Source of the DNA: Amycolatopsis acidiphila | GTDB lineage: Bacteria; Actinomycetota; Actinomycetes; Mycobacteriales; Pseudonocardiaceae | Direction: 5' to 3' | Assembly: GCF_021391495.1 (NCBI RefSeq) | Contig: NZ_CP090063.1 | Span: 7,068,001-7,132,000, forward strand | Length of the DNA: 64,000 nt | In this document: positions 8,820 through 17,335 of the stretch, one piece after another | How the letters are laid out: the number at the start of each line of letters is the position of its first letter | How positions within the stretch are numbered: position 1 is the stretch's first letter | Notes under the pieces: model-generated | The model's database searches: none | The model's input: the letters and a program-made list of their open reading frames with translations, nothing else | Told to the model about the DNA's origin: nothing | Made by a program: the position numbers and the translations under genes

Positions 8820-9761
8820 TTAGTCAATAGACGTTTTTCCGAGAGCACGCCAAAACTGGAGCTTTCGAAGCAATGCGTCCCAGAATGATTGACGCTGCGG
8901 CCGTCGTTCTACCGCTTCCATTCGCGGCCCGAAACCGTGGCCATTCAGCCTGGCGCGTGTTAGGTCACTAACGGTTATAGTATTTATGGCGGTTTGCCTT
9001 CGGGCGTCGTGGACGATTCTTTTTTGTTCTTCACTTAGCGTAGCTTCCCAGTCGAGATGCAACTTCTGGGCCTCATCATCCGCAGGGATATTTATTGGGA
9101 TGGCCGTCAATCTGCCAATGCCCATCATGCTGTGGCTGCATATCCAGTCCATGTACTTTCCCGGACGACCAAAGCTGCGGTTCTCGCCATACTCATAGAA
9201 TGACGCACCTCGCGTTAAGTAGATTTCACTAGGTTGATCCGGAAGGCCTGAAAATGTTGTCTTACCGAGCTTCACAGGGAAAGCACTCGAACTGCCGACG
9301 AACCCAAGAAAAAAACGCGGCTTGAACCGCTTGCTGCATGCGGTAAGCGAGTAGCGGCGGATCGATTCATCTTTGCCGACGAGTATCTGCACGTATCCGT
9401 CACCGGCGAGCGGCCAGACGTATTCCGTGAACTCCTCTTGAGCTTCGTCTGAAAACGTGTTCTTGTACGCGGCAGTACCGAATAGCTCAAAGGCGTGCTT
9501 AATCTGGAGACCAAGACTCAACTGGCCGTATAGCTTGATCCAGCGCCGCCGCCGGCCAAACGACTTCCGCCACGCTTCGAGCACTGTTTTTGATATAGCC
9601 AAGGCAGCGACGACTGAACCTGCGTTCTTCAGCATGGGGCCACCCGCGTTGACGGTCGCATCCCAGATAGCCGGTATATCAACAGTCACTCTGCCAGTAT
9701 CCGCTAGCTCGCTCCTTCGTGCTACCTCAAATTCAAAATTGTCGACGTGCCAGGTCGGCAA
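8820..9761 (-). CDS. Hypothetical protein, possibly ETEC_3214-like, 313 aa
   Basis: Residues 30-100 contain a conserved-looking block (KNAGSVVAALAISKTVLEAW, then KLYGQLSLGLQIKHAFELFG) and residues 110-210 a beta-rich region (YVWPLAGDGYVQILVGKDES). This resembles proteins called ETEC_3214-domain, a family of unknown function; the match is from memory and weak. One short hydrophobic helix is possible near residue 50. It is oriented with the genes on either side. Confidence 0.55.
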   Translation of the reverse strand: MPTWHVDNFEFEVARRSELADTGRVTVDIPAIWDATVNAGGPMLKNAGSVVAALAISKTVLEAWRKSFGRRRRWIKLYGQLSLGLQIKHAFELFGTAAYKNTFSDEAQEEFTEYVWPLAGDGYVQILVGKDESIRRYSLTACSKRFKPRFFLGFVGSSSAFPVKLGKTTFSGLPDQPSEIYLTRGASFYEYGENRSFGRPGKYMDWICSHSMMGIGRLTAIPINIPADDEAQKLHLDWEATLSEEQKRIVHDARRQTAINTITVSDLTRARLNGHGFGPRMEAVERRPQRQSFWDALLRKLQFWRALGKTSID

Positions 9762-9847
9762 ACCTCCACACGGTTACCAGACCTCGTTGTACCCGCCGCA
9801 TTAGCGGCCTGGCTGTTTGCCGAACTGGAGTGCCGTTACGTCTCCGG

Positions 9848-10894
9848 CTAATTGAAGATTACCGAGCGGGCACAGGCGACCTGCTCAAGCTCATGGCGTA
9901 CTTCCTCAGGAACCGTCTCCGTGACCACGCCAGCACTACCGGCAACAGCCCCGTCATTTAATGTGACTTCGGCGACGCGGAGGGAATCTACCTGGGATGC
10001 GTTACCTGCTAAGCAGATCGCGGCAGCCACCCAGACGTCACCGGTCGCTTCCCCTGGGAACGGGTTCTTCTTTCCCAGGTCCCAGCTGACCGCGAAGTTT
10101 GGACGAGCGTCGGATTGCCCGGGTTGGACGTAGCTTCCCTCAGGGTGTTCCTTCAACGCGACGGCGTAGCCCACCAAATAGGCTCCCGGGGCGGCCGCCG
10201 TCAGCGGGATTGATCCCCCGGGGTCGCGGTCTCCAAGCTCGACCTTCGCAACTGGCGGCGCGAAGGGAAGCCCGTGGCCCTCGCACGACGCATCAGGTTT
10301 CCCGAGTGGCCCTTCACCACCTTGGAAGCCCACGAACGCAGCTGGCACATAACGATCTGGCAGCCCGTGCACAATGAGCCAGCGAATATCCGGGAAGTGC
10401 GGTTCAAGCGTGATGTCCTGCTGTGGTTCGCCCAGGCAGTAGCCGTCGATGCCGATGGTGCAGGACGCCGGGAAGTGATCGTTCTGTTTGAACTGCCGAC
10501 CGGGTCCACTCCGCGAATTGGCGCCTTGCTCGGTGGTCTGGGCGTAAAACGCGGCGCCCTCCAGAGGGGCATTAGCACACGCTGCTGCTGCGGCGCCCCG
10601 CGGCGTCTCCGGGAAGAAGTACTGGGCGGTCGCGAATGCTCCCGTGCCGACCGCGACGAAACTCGCCAGAAGGGTAATCGCGCCCTGTGGCTGCGCGGGC
10701 TTTCTGGTCGCCCCACGGTAGAGCAAGGCAGCACCGCCGACAGCCGTTGCGGCCATGAACGCGTTGATGTTGCCGATACCCCCAGCGTAGATCTGGCCAT
10801 CATGGAACCACACGAGCCGTACAACTGGCGGTGCGATGATCAGCACTATTCCGAGGATGATAAAGAACCAGTTTCTTTTTCGCTCTTCGCTCAC
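9848..10894 (-). CDS. Membrane protein with SH3-like extracytoplasmic region, 348 aa
   Basis: Three hydrophobic segments lie near the N terminus (residues about 9-28, 42-62 and 73-95). They are followed by a long soluble region that starts with a cysteine-containing stretch and an SH3b-like segment (ANSRSGPGRQFKQND). The soluble part (about 110-348) is predicted outside the cell, with six cysteines that could form disulfides. No enzyme motif is visible. It sits in the leftward gene block, with small gaps to its neighbours. Confidence 0.65.
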   Translation of the reverse strand: MSEERKRNWFFIILGIVLIIAPPVVRLVWFHDGQIYAGGIGNINAFMAATAVGGAALLYRGATRKPAQPQGAITLLASFVAVGTGAFATAQYFFPETPRGAAAAACANAPLEGAAFYAQTTEQGANSRSGPGRQFKQNDHFPASCTIGIDGYCLGEPQQDITLEPHFPDIRWLIVHGLPDRYVPAAFVGFQGGEGPLGKPDASCEGHGLPFAPPVAKVELGDRDPGGSIPLTAAAPGAYLVGYAVALKEHPEGSYVQPGQSDARPNFAVSWDLGKKNPFPGEATGDVWVAAAICLAGNASQVDSLRVAEVTLNDGAVAGSAGVVTETVPEEVRHELEQVACARSVIFN

Positions 10895-10949
10895 GCGACT
10901 GCTCCTAGCTCAGCTCGCGGCAGGGGCACGTCTTCTGCCATACATGCGC

Positions 10950-11612
10950 TTACCTGACGAACCGGGCGTCACACCAGCACGGGTACTCGGCGTTCGTACC
11001 ACTACTAACGGTCAACTTCACACGGCTGGTACCCGTAACACTGACATCGAACGATACGCTAGCTGGCCATTCCACTTTTTCCGGCGGCCGCAACACTGAA
11101 CCCGTAGACGAGTAGATGGCGAAGTACACGAGCCCGTCGATCGTTGCGTCGTGGCGAGTATCGTCAGTCAGTCCAAAGGTTCCGGTGAACCTTGTGTAGC
11201 CGGATGGGATGTTGACCTCAACATCGTACGTGCAGTTGCTACAGTTCGTGAACCGATAGGAGTAACTGGACGGGTAGTCCTGATTCCCAATTGTGGCAGC
11301 ACCACGTCGGGGCGAAGAGGGTTGACGAATGAAGTTTCTATCAGGAAGGTTACTCAGAAACAACGCATCTGAACCAGCCACCACTGGGCCTTGCGTGTCA
11401 GAGGGTGTCACGGATGTCGGCAAAGAGGAAGAGGTACTCAATGTTGGCGATCCGGGAGCCGCGGTGCCCTTATCCGGTTCCGATTTAATGTGAGCGGCCC
11501 AGATCACACCTCCTGCTGATATCAACCCCACCACGATGGCGATCGACCAACCGATAACGTGATGGCGAGTGATTTTCCCGCTACTGTCGTTGTTCTGTGG
11601 AACGTTTGCCAC
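10950..11612 (-). CDS. Membrane-anchored NPCBM-like domain protein, 220 aa
   Basis: A single membrane helix (HHVIGWSIAIVVGLISAGG, about residues 18-40) is followed by a Ser/Thr/Pro-rich linker and a beta-sandwich-like domain. In that domain the pattern FTGTFGLTDDTRHDATIDGL, then VYFAIYS and a VKLTV strand, matches NPCBM-type putative carbohydrate-binding modules. Two cysteine pairs (CSNC, CWC) could be oxidised outside the cell. I infer a surface protein that binds sugars; no catalytic domain is present. It lies 55 bases upstream of the SH3-like membrane gene and is probably co-transcribed with it. Confidence 0.65.
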   Translation of the reverse strand: MANVPQNNDSSGKITRHHVIGWSIAIVVGLISAGGVIWAAHIKSEPDKGTAAPGSPTLSTSSSLPTSVTPSDTQGPVVAGSDALFLSNLPDRNFIRQPSSPRRGAATIGNQDYPSSYSYRFTNCSNCTYDVEVNIPSGYTRFTGTFGLTDDTRHDATIDGLVYFAIYSSTGSVLRPPEKVEWPASVSFDVSVTGTSRVKLTVSSGTNAEYPCWCDARFVR

Positions 11613-11761
11613 CTAGTACCGCCGTCTCAAAAGGTGGGGACGAGGACAAGATCCTACCGTAGCTAAGCGCTCACCGAGAAGTACAGCGCGACTGTTTCTC
11701 CACTGCTTAACTCCGGACCTGGACCTCTGCCCCATCACGACGGCGATGATCTTTTTGGCCT

Positions 11762-12877
11762 TTAGGCCAACTCGTCGTCGAGCACCCACACGAAGGCAAC
11801 ACCGGCTCTTGGAAAGACTTGTCCGTCGAACCGCACGTCGATGGTCTTCGCTGGTACCGCCGCTGGCGACTGATCCAGGTAGGAGCTATCGGGGCTCGCG
11901 AAGTAGTCGAGCACGCTCACGTAGCTGATCGGTACCGCTGTGTAATCGAACCGGACATGGAAGCCGCGGGCTGGACGCGGCAGGTCGAGGTACAGGAGAT
12001 GGCCGTGGCGCTGCACGAGCGCCCGGTAGGTGAAGGAGACCGTCACCTCGTCCTCGGGCTCGACCTTGCCGAGGTTCACGGCGTAGATCTGCGAGCCGCG
12101 CCGTTCGGACCGCCGGATCGTTCGCGGCTTGCCGTCAACACTGAACTCCAGCAGCTCGAAGGCCGCCTGATCGCCAGCGTCAAGCCCTGTGGTGGGATCG
12201 AAGTGCCAGACCGAGGCCACCGTCGGGTCGCGTGACAGCGCTCGGTACTCAGCCGCCTCCGCGACACAGGCAAAGCGCATTGTGCTGTTGGCTGGCCGTA
12301 GCCGATACTCCCAGCGGACAGTGGCGACAAACATCGAGCCTTTGCCAGTCACGGGGCCAGCAGTCCACGGTGCCAGCGATACCGCGACGTCCACGTTGCG
12401 CCAGCGTTCGGGTGAGCGGATGACCTGATCTCGCAGGTTCGCGTACGCCTCGCTCGCCAAGTGCTGATCACCGAGCCGCATACCGAGCGCATTGGTAGCG
12501 ATACGGTCAAGCGCGTCATCCGAGGCGATGTTCCGCAGCGCCTCTGGCCGAAAGGCGAAGCTGTCGAGCACAGCGTCGCGGATGGCCGGCGCTTCGTGGC
12601 GGATAGCCCGCCGTAGGTGCTCGTCAGTACGCTCGTCCGCTTCCCTCCGGGCGTAGTACTCGAAGATGACAGCAACAACACCCGCACTGAGCAGCGTGGT
12701 ACCGATCTCGTCCAGGGGCCAACCAACCAGCCAGTGCCAGGTCGGCGAGGACGGTGCCGCCCCTGCCGCGGCCAGCACCCCGACGCCGAGCACAGCGGTC
12801 ACCAGCCCGGCAAAACGGAGCTTAGTCTTGTAGAGACGGCGGTCGCGGAGGCGTTCGAGGCCGCGCACGGCCTGCAC
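11762..12877 (-). CDS. Membrane protein of unknown function; 5' end disturbed by an IS relic
   Basis: Two membrane helices (GLVTAVLGVGVLAAAGA at about 24-40, and TTLLSAGVVAVIFEYYA at about 60-77) precede a soluble C-terminal domain of about 290 residues. The region around 85-125 looks like a short helical linker and the rest is beta-rich. The first ~18 codons (MQAVRGLERLRDRR) are the reverse complement of the transposase gene, so the native start has been replaced or the gene is 5'-truncated. I do not recognise the soluble domain. Confidence 0.6.
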   Translation of the reverse strand: MQAVRGLERLRDRRLYKTKLRFAGLVTAVLGVGVLAAAGAAPSSPTWHWLVGWPLDEIGTTLLSAGVVAVIFEYYARREADERTDEHLRRAIRHEAPAIRDAVLDSFAFRPEALRNIASDDALDRIATNALGMRLGDQHLASEAYANLRDQVIRSPERWRNVDVAVSLAPWTAGPVTGKGSMFVATVRWEYRLRPANSTMRFACVAEAAEYRALSRDPTVASVWHFDPTTGLDAGDQAAFELLEFSVDGKPRTIRRSERRGSQIYAVNLGKVEPEDEVTVSFTYRALVQRHGHLLYLDLPRPARGFHVRFDYTAVPISYVSVLDYFASPDSSYLDQSPAAVPAKTIDVRFDGQVFPRAGVAFVWVLDDELA

Positions 12878-13406
12878 GGATCACCGCGGATACTCATCGA
12901 TTTACGTGCTGTCGGCTGGACGGTGAGCGAGAAATCGGTGGCCAAGTCGATGGCCCGCCAGGGATTGGTCGCACGTCCCAAGAAGCGGCGGAAGAACCTG
13001 ACCCGGCCGGATAAACGGGCGGTGCCATTCCCGGATCTGGTGCAACGGGACTTCACCGCGCCGGAGCCGAACCGGAGATGGGTCGGCGATATGACCGAAG
13101 TGCCAACCGACGAGGGTAAACTCTACCTCTCGACGGCGATAGATCTGTTCTCCCGTCGGCTGCTCGGCTACGCCACCAGCATCCACCCGGACGCCGAACT
13201 CGCAGGTGAGACTATCAAGATGGCCGTCGCGGCTCGCGGCGGGAAGGGCCGGATCGCGGGGGTAGTCTTCCACTCCGACCGTGGGTCGACCTACACCGCA
13301 CACGATTTCGCCGTGCTCTGCGACAAGCTTGGCATTCGGCAATCGATGGGCCGCACCGGATCGTGTTTCGATAACGCCGCGGCCGAGTCGTTCTTCTCCA
13401 CCCTAG

Positions 13407-14836
13407 TACTCCAGCCGGACTTCGTGATCGGTGCTGGTGAGGGGGTGTCGGAGATGGGTGCGGCCGCCAGTTGATCATGGTCGGTTGTGTGGACTTCCCA
13501 AGATCGGCTGGCGGCCGCGGGCCCCAGCATAAACCCTGCTCGCTGGCAGGCGATGTTCGATGAGCTGACCGCGCGGATCGCGGGCCGTTTCAGCCGGGTC
13601 GAGCCCCGTCGTCGGGCGGAGAAACTGTTGCTGGGTCTGGTGTCTGAGCTGCCGCGGAAGAACTGTTGGACCATCGCCGAGCATGTCGGAGACGCGACAC
13701 CAGACGGCCTGCAGCACCTGCTCGCGCGGGCGGTGTGGGATGCCGACGCGGTGCGTGACGACCTGCGCGACTACGTCTGCGACCACCTCGGCAGCCAGAA
13801 CGCAGTCCTGATCGTCGATGAGACCGGAGACTTGAAGAAGGGCACGCGCACCGTTGGGGTGCAACGTCAATACACCGGAACCGCCGGTCGGATCGAGAAC
13901 TCGCAGGTCGCGGTGTATCTGACGTATGCCACGACGGCCGGGCACGCGTTTATCGACCGGGCCTTGTATCTGCCGAAGTCCTGGACGAGCGACCGCGAAC
14001 GCTGCGCCGCGGCTGGGATCAGCGAGAACATGCAGTTCGCGACCAAACCCGCCCTGGCCACCACCATGATCACCCGAGCCCTCGATGCCGGAGTTGATGC
14101 GCCGTGGGTGACCGGCGACGAGGTCTACGGCGCCGACCCCACGCTGCGCGCGGAACTGGAGCGCCGTGGCGTCGGCTATGTGCTGGCCATCGGATGCGAC
14201 CGCCGCGTCACTACCGGAGCGGGGACGTTCCGCCCGGACGAGTTGGCCACCCGACTACCGAAACATGTGTGGCAACGCCTGTCGGCCGGTACCGGGGCGA
14301 AGGGACACCGCTTCTACGACTGGGCTTTGGTCGACATTGATCAGGATGCCGAGGTGGGCGGGCATCGGTGGCTGCTGATCCGACGCAACCGCCGCACCAG
14401 AGAGTTGGCGTTCTACCGCTGCTACGCGCCCACCCCCGTCGCGTTGCCCGTTCTGGTTCGCGTGGCTGGAACCCGCTGGCGTGTCGAAGAATCCTTTCAA
14501 ACCGGCAAAGGTCTGGCAGGCCTGGACCAGCACCAGGTCCGCCGCTGGCTCTCATGGCATCGCTGGACCGTTCTGGCGATGCTCGCGCACGCGTTCCTCA
14601 CCGTCCTCGCCGCGACCGAACCCACCCAGACACCAACATCCACCCGCTGGATTTCCTTGACCTGCAACGAAGTCCAACACCTGTTCGCCACGATCACCAC
14701 CACGCTGATCACAGGCACCACGCACCACCTACGCTTCTCAGCCTGGCGCCGACAGCATCAACACCGAGCCCGACAGGCCCACTACCAGCGGCAATCCACC
14801 CGAGAACCATAAACATCACGATCTACGGCTGGAGTA
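13407..14836 (+). mobile_element. IS701-family insertion sequence, 1430 bp
   Basis: Perfect 11-bp terminal inverted repeats (TACTCCAGCCG at the left, its complement at the right). A 4-bp target duplication CTAG stands on both sides (13403-13406 and 14837-14840), which fits the YTAR target preference of the family. One transposase gene fills it. Removing the element plus one CTAG restores the IS3 transposase frame exactly. Confidence 0.95.
13487..14812 (+). CDS. IS701-family transposase
   Basis: DDE transposase of the IS4/IS701 superfamily, about 440 aa. The family pattern is clear: RRRAEKLLLGLVSELPRKNCW near the N terminus, LIVDETGDLKKG (first catalytic Asp), VTGDEVYGAD (second Asp), and RWRVEESFQTGKGLAGLDQH near residue 335 (YREK-like Glu region). 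An alternative start is Met23 (ATG 13553). The gene looks intact, and with perfect ends and a fresh target duplication the element may still be active. Confidence 0.93.
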   Translation: MWTSQDRLAAAGPSINPARWQAMFDELTARIAGRFSRVEPRRRAEKLLLGLVSELPRKNCWTIAEHVGDATPDGLQHLLARAVWDADAVRDDLRDYVCDHLGSQNAVLIVDETGDLKKGTRTVGVQRQYTGTAGRIENSQVAVYLTYATTAGHAFIDRALYLPKSWTSDRERCAAAGISENMQFATKPALATTMITRALDAGVDAPWVTGDEVYGADPTLRAELERRGVGYVLAIGCDRRVTTGAGTFRPDELATRLPKHVWQRLSAGTGAKGHRFYDWALVDIDQDAEVGGHRWLLIRRNRRTRELAFYRCYAPTPVALPVLVRVAGTRWRVEESFQTGKGLAGLDQHQVRRWLSWHRWTVLAMLAHAFLTVLAATEPTQTPTSTRWISLTCNEVQHLFATITTTLITGTTHHLRFSAWRRQHQHRARQAHYQRQSTREP

Positions 14837-15011
14837 CTAGAACACGAAGTGCTTTCCCGTCATCACTTCAAGACTCGGAAAGAAGCACAACAGACTATTG
14901 TGGAATGGGTCGTCGACTTCTACAATCAACGACGTCGCCACAGTTCCTGTGGCATGCAATCCCCGATCGACTACGAGACCGCTGCGGCCAACCGAGCCGC
15001 ATAGAGGAGTC

Positions 15012-15800
15012 CTCCACGGTTCGGGGGGAAGCTCACACTACCTCAAGGGACTGTTGTGGTGCACGCGCTGTAAACACCGGCTGGTCATCACCTTCGTCCG
15101 AGGCCGCCACGGTGGCGAGTACTACTACTTCTACTGCCGCGGCCGACAAGACGGGCTGTGTGACCTGCCAGGTATCCCCGTGGAGGTGGCTGAGGCTGCC
15201 GTAGAGGCCCACTACGCGGCAGTGCTGGCCATACCGGCCGAGTGGCTGGCTGAGGTACCTGCAGGCATCGACGAGGCGGTGAACGCCAACGTCCAACTTA
15301 CCGACGAGCTACGCGAGCAGTACGCCGTGCGCCTGGCAACGCTGGAGCGCAAAGAGGACTACTTCTTAGACTTGGCGGCCGAGGAAGGCTGGCCGAAAGA
15401 CCGGCTCCGCGCCAGGCTCGACGGCCTGCGAGCGGAGCGTCGCGAGATCACAAACACGCTCGAACGAGCTGCCACCAAGCTCGACCACGGCCGCACGATC
15501 TTCTACCGGGCGCTAGACCTGCTCCGAGAACCGCAAGCGGCGTACCACGCAGGGGACGAAGTAGTACGCGGCATCCTCAACCGGGCGTTCTTCACCCGGC
15601 TGTATCTCGACGGCGGCAAGGTCACCAACCAACAGCTCAAAGAGCCGTTCAGCGTCCTGAGCGACTTCTACCTGATCAGGCGCCAAAAAAACAAGAGCGC
15701 CGCCCCAGTAACCCGGGACAGCGCTTCCGCCACAGGTAGTGACGGCTCAACCCCTCCAACCTTCCCCTCTGGGGGTCAAGGTTGTGATAAGGCCAGTTAC
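15012..15800 (+). pseudogene. Large serine recombinase, C-terminal half only (module C)
   Basis: The frame starts in the zinc-ribbon domain ([20 protein letters not shown], then [12 protein letters not shown]) and continues through the coiled-coil region to [17 protein letters not shown], the usual end of actinobacterial large serine recombinases. The whole catalytic N-terminal domain and recombinase domain are gone, replaced by the IS3 relic, so it cannot recombine DNA. No stop separates it from the HTH gene that follows; the frame runs straight on, either a natural fusion or loss of a stop. A hairpin (CAACCTTCCCC ... GGGG..AAGGTTG) lies at about 15757-15785. Confidence 0.85.
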
Positions 15801-16280
15801 GTGGACCTTGGGGGAACTTACTACAACACGAAACCCCAGGTAGAAGCCCTGGAAACCCTGCTCCGGAAGCTGCCAGACCCCACTGAAATGAGTCCACAAC
15901 CCATCAACCGTCCCACACCACGGCGGGCACGCCGCCTCACCGCAGACCAGGTCCAGGAACTCATCGCTGGCTATCAAGCCGGAGCGACGGTGTACGAGCT
16001 GGGCTACCGCTTCGGCATCGAACGGCGGACGGTCAGCGACATCCTCCATCGGCACGGCGTGCCGAAACGCCGCCGTGGACTCTCTCCACAGCAGGTCGAC
16101 CATGCAATCCACCTCTACCATCAAGGCTGGTCACTCGCCCGAATCGGAATCCGCATGCAGGTCGCCGCGGACACTGTGCGCAAGCGCCTCCTCGAAGGCG
16201 GAGTGACCATGCGTGACGCACACCGACGACCTCCCGCCGAACGGACCAAACCAGGCACCTCACGAGGCGAGTCGGCGTGA
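15801..16280 (+). CDS. HTH DNA-binding protein of recombinase module C
   Basis: Begins [20 protein letters not shown] at GTG 15801; it may instead be the tail of the frame above it. Two helix-turn-helix units are visible: [20 protein letters not shown] with [13 protein letters not shown], and [20 protein letters not shown] with [10 protein letters not shown]. It is closely similar along its whole length to the protein at 23426-23884. Such proteins sit behind large serine recombinases in actinomycetes; I infer they recognise the attachment site or regulate the recombinase. The next feature downstream is the promoter region of the polyketide genes. Confidence 0.75.
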   Translation: MDLGGTYYNTKPQVEALETLLRKLPDPTEMSPQPINRPTPRRARRLTADQVQELIAGYQAGATVYELGYRFGIERRTVSDILHRHGVPKRRRGLSPQQVDHAIHLYHQGWSLARIGIRMQVAADTVRKRLLEGGVTMRDAHRRPPAERTKPGTSRGESA

Positions 16281-16603
16281 TCGGCGACCGCCGGTCCCTT
16301 GCCGATCATGCGCGCCCAGCCGTGCCGACGCGTTGTGTCCCCAGCCGCGTACACAGCAGCGTCGTCTGTTTCTCAGCAATCGGGTTCGTCGCGCTGAGTA
16401 GCCTGTCAGGTCAGACATGTGAAGGACTCTGTCGAATCGGGCGACGTCGGCGAGGTCGTCGCGATGCGTCGCGGCCGTCCGTTACGCCTGCTCCCGTCGA
16501 TGCTGACCCAATTGAGCGACTTCTCCTTACGCGGCAAGGGATGTCATGATCACATGGCCCATGTTCCACAAAGTGACTCCCATGTTACGGATCGTGAGGA
16601 TCA
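16281..16603. other. Intergenic region before the polyketide genes
   Basis: About 320 bases with no gene I can support. An open frame from 16419 runs into the thioesterase gene but lacks family character. The stretch must hold the promoter of the thioesterase-PKS operon. A GAGGA site lies just before ATG 16604. I could not single out -35/-10 boxes. Confidence 0.4.
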
Positions 16604-17335
16604 ATGGCTGGGTGCTGGTTCGACCCCCCTGTCGGCGAGGGTCTTCATTTGTATTGCTTCCCGCACGTCGGCGGGAGCGAGTCGTTGTATGCGGGCTGGC
16701 AGGAACGTTTGAGCCTCCAGGTGGTTCCTGTGCTCTTGCCTGGACGCGGACGGCGTGCGGACGATCCGGCGCTGATGTCGGCCGAGGAGATCGCGGTTCC
16801 ACTGGCCCGCCAGATCGCGATCCACTCGCGACAGCAACGGGAAATCGCATTGTTCGGTCACAGCATGGGAGCACTGCTGGCCTACGTGACCGCGGTGGCG
16901 CTGGAGCGAGATCACGGTATGTCTCCGGTACGGCTGTTCGTCGCAGCGGCAGGTGCACCACACCGCCCCAGCCGGTTGAGGCCGGTACGGATGTTGCCTG
17001 ACGAGGAGCTGCTGGCCGAGGTGCTGGCCGTAGGCGGAACCCCGGATGCAGTGCGGTACGACCAGGAGACGCTGAGGAATGCGGTGCCTGCGTTGCGCGC
17101 TGACGCGGCGGTCGTGGAGACCTACCGCCACGACGGACATGTTCTTTCCTGCCCGATCACGGTTTTCCTCGGCGCCGCCGACCCGGTGGTCACTCGGGAC
17201 AGCGCGCGCCGATGGTCGGAGCTGACCGCGACGCCCGCAACGATCTGCACGCTGCCCGGAGACCACTTTTTCGTCCGTGACCCGCTGGTAGCCGACATGG
17301 TTCAGATGGAACTCACAGGGAGCGCGGTGGGATGA
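16604..17335 (+). CDS. Type II thioesterase (polyketide editing)
   Basis: Alpha/beta hydrolase of the GrsT/TEII family, 243 aa, the normal length. The catalytic triad is visible: Ser87 in GHSMG, Asp193 in GAADPVV, His221 in GDHFFV. The N-terminal LYCFPHVGGS provides the oxyanion region. TEII enzymes remove wrong or stalled acyl groups from carrier proteins of polyketide synthases. The stop overlaps the ATG of the PKS gene (ATGA), so the pair is translationally coupled and the PKS is the likely partner. Confidence 0.92.
   Translation: MAGCWFDPPVGEGLHLYCFPHVGGSESLYAGWQERLSLQVVPVLLPGRGRRADDPALMSAEEIAVPLARQIAIHSRQQREIALFGHSMGALLAYVTAVALERDHGMSPVRLFVAAAGAPHRPSRLRPVRMLPDEELLAEVLAVGGTPDAVRYDQETLRNAVPALRADAAVVETYRHDGHVLSCPITVFLGAADPVVTRDSARRWSELTATPATICTLPGDHFFVRDPLVADMVQMELTGSAVG

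Larger units (their letters stand above)
12835..15004 (+). pseudogene. IS3-family transposase (OrfB) relic, split by an IS701 element
   Basis: Residues from ETAVAEAFEAAHGLHGSPRI run through an rve/DDE integrase core: WVGDMTEVPTDEGKLYLSTA (first Asp), FHSDRGSTYT (second Asp), then SFFSTL. There the IS701-family element is inserted. Beyond it the frame resumes at 14840 with [10 protein letters not shown] and ends in [18 protein letters not shown] before TAG 15002-15004. OrfA and the left end are missing. Its left border cuts the upstream membrane gene, and its right border lies where the N-terminal half of a serine recombinase is missing. Confidence 0.85.

Noticed and set aside
14898..15011. 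In-frame start of the recombinase half inside the IS3 relic
   Set aside because: This part is antiphase to the readable transposase tail ([18 protein letters not shown]), so the open frame is accidental.
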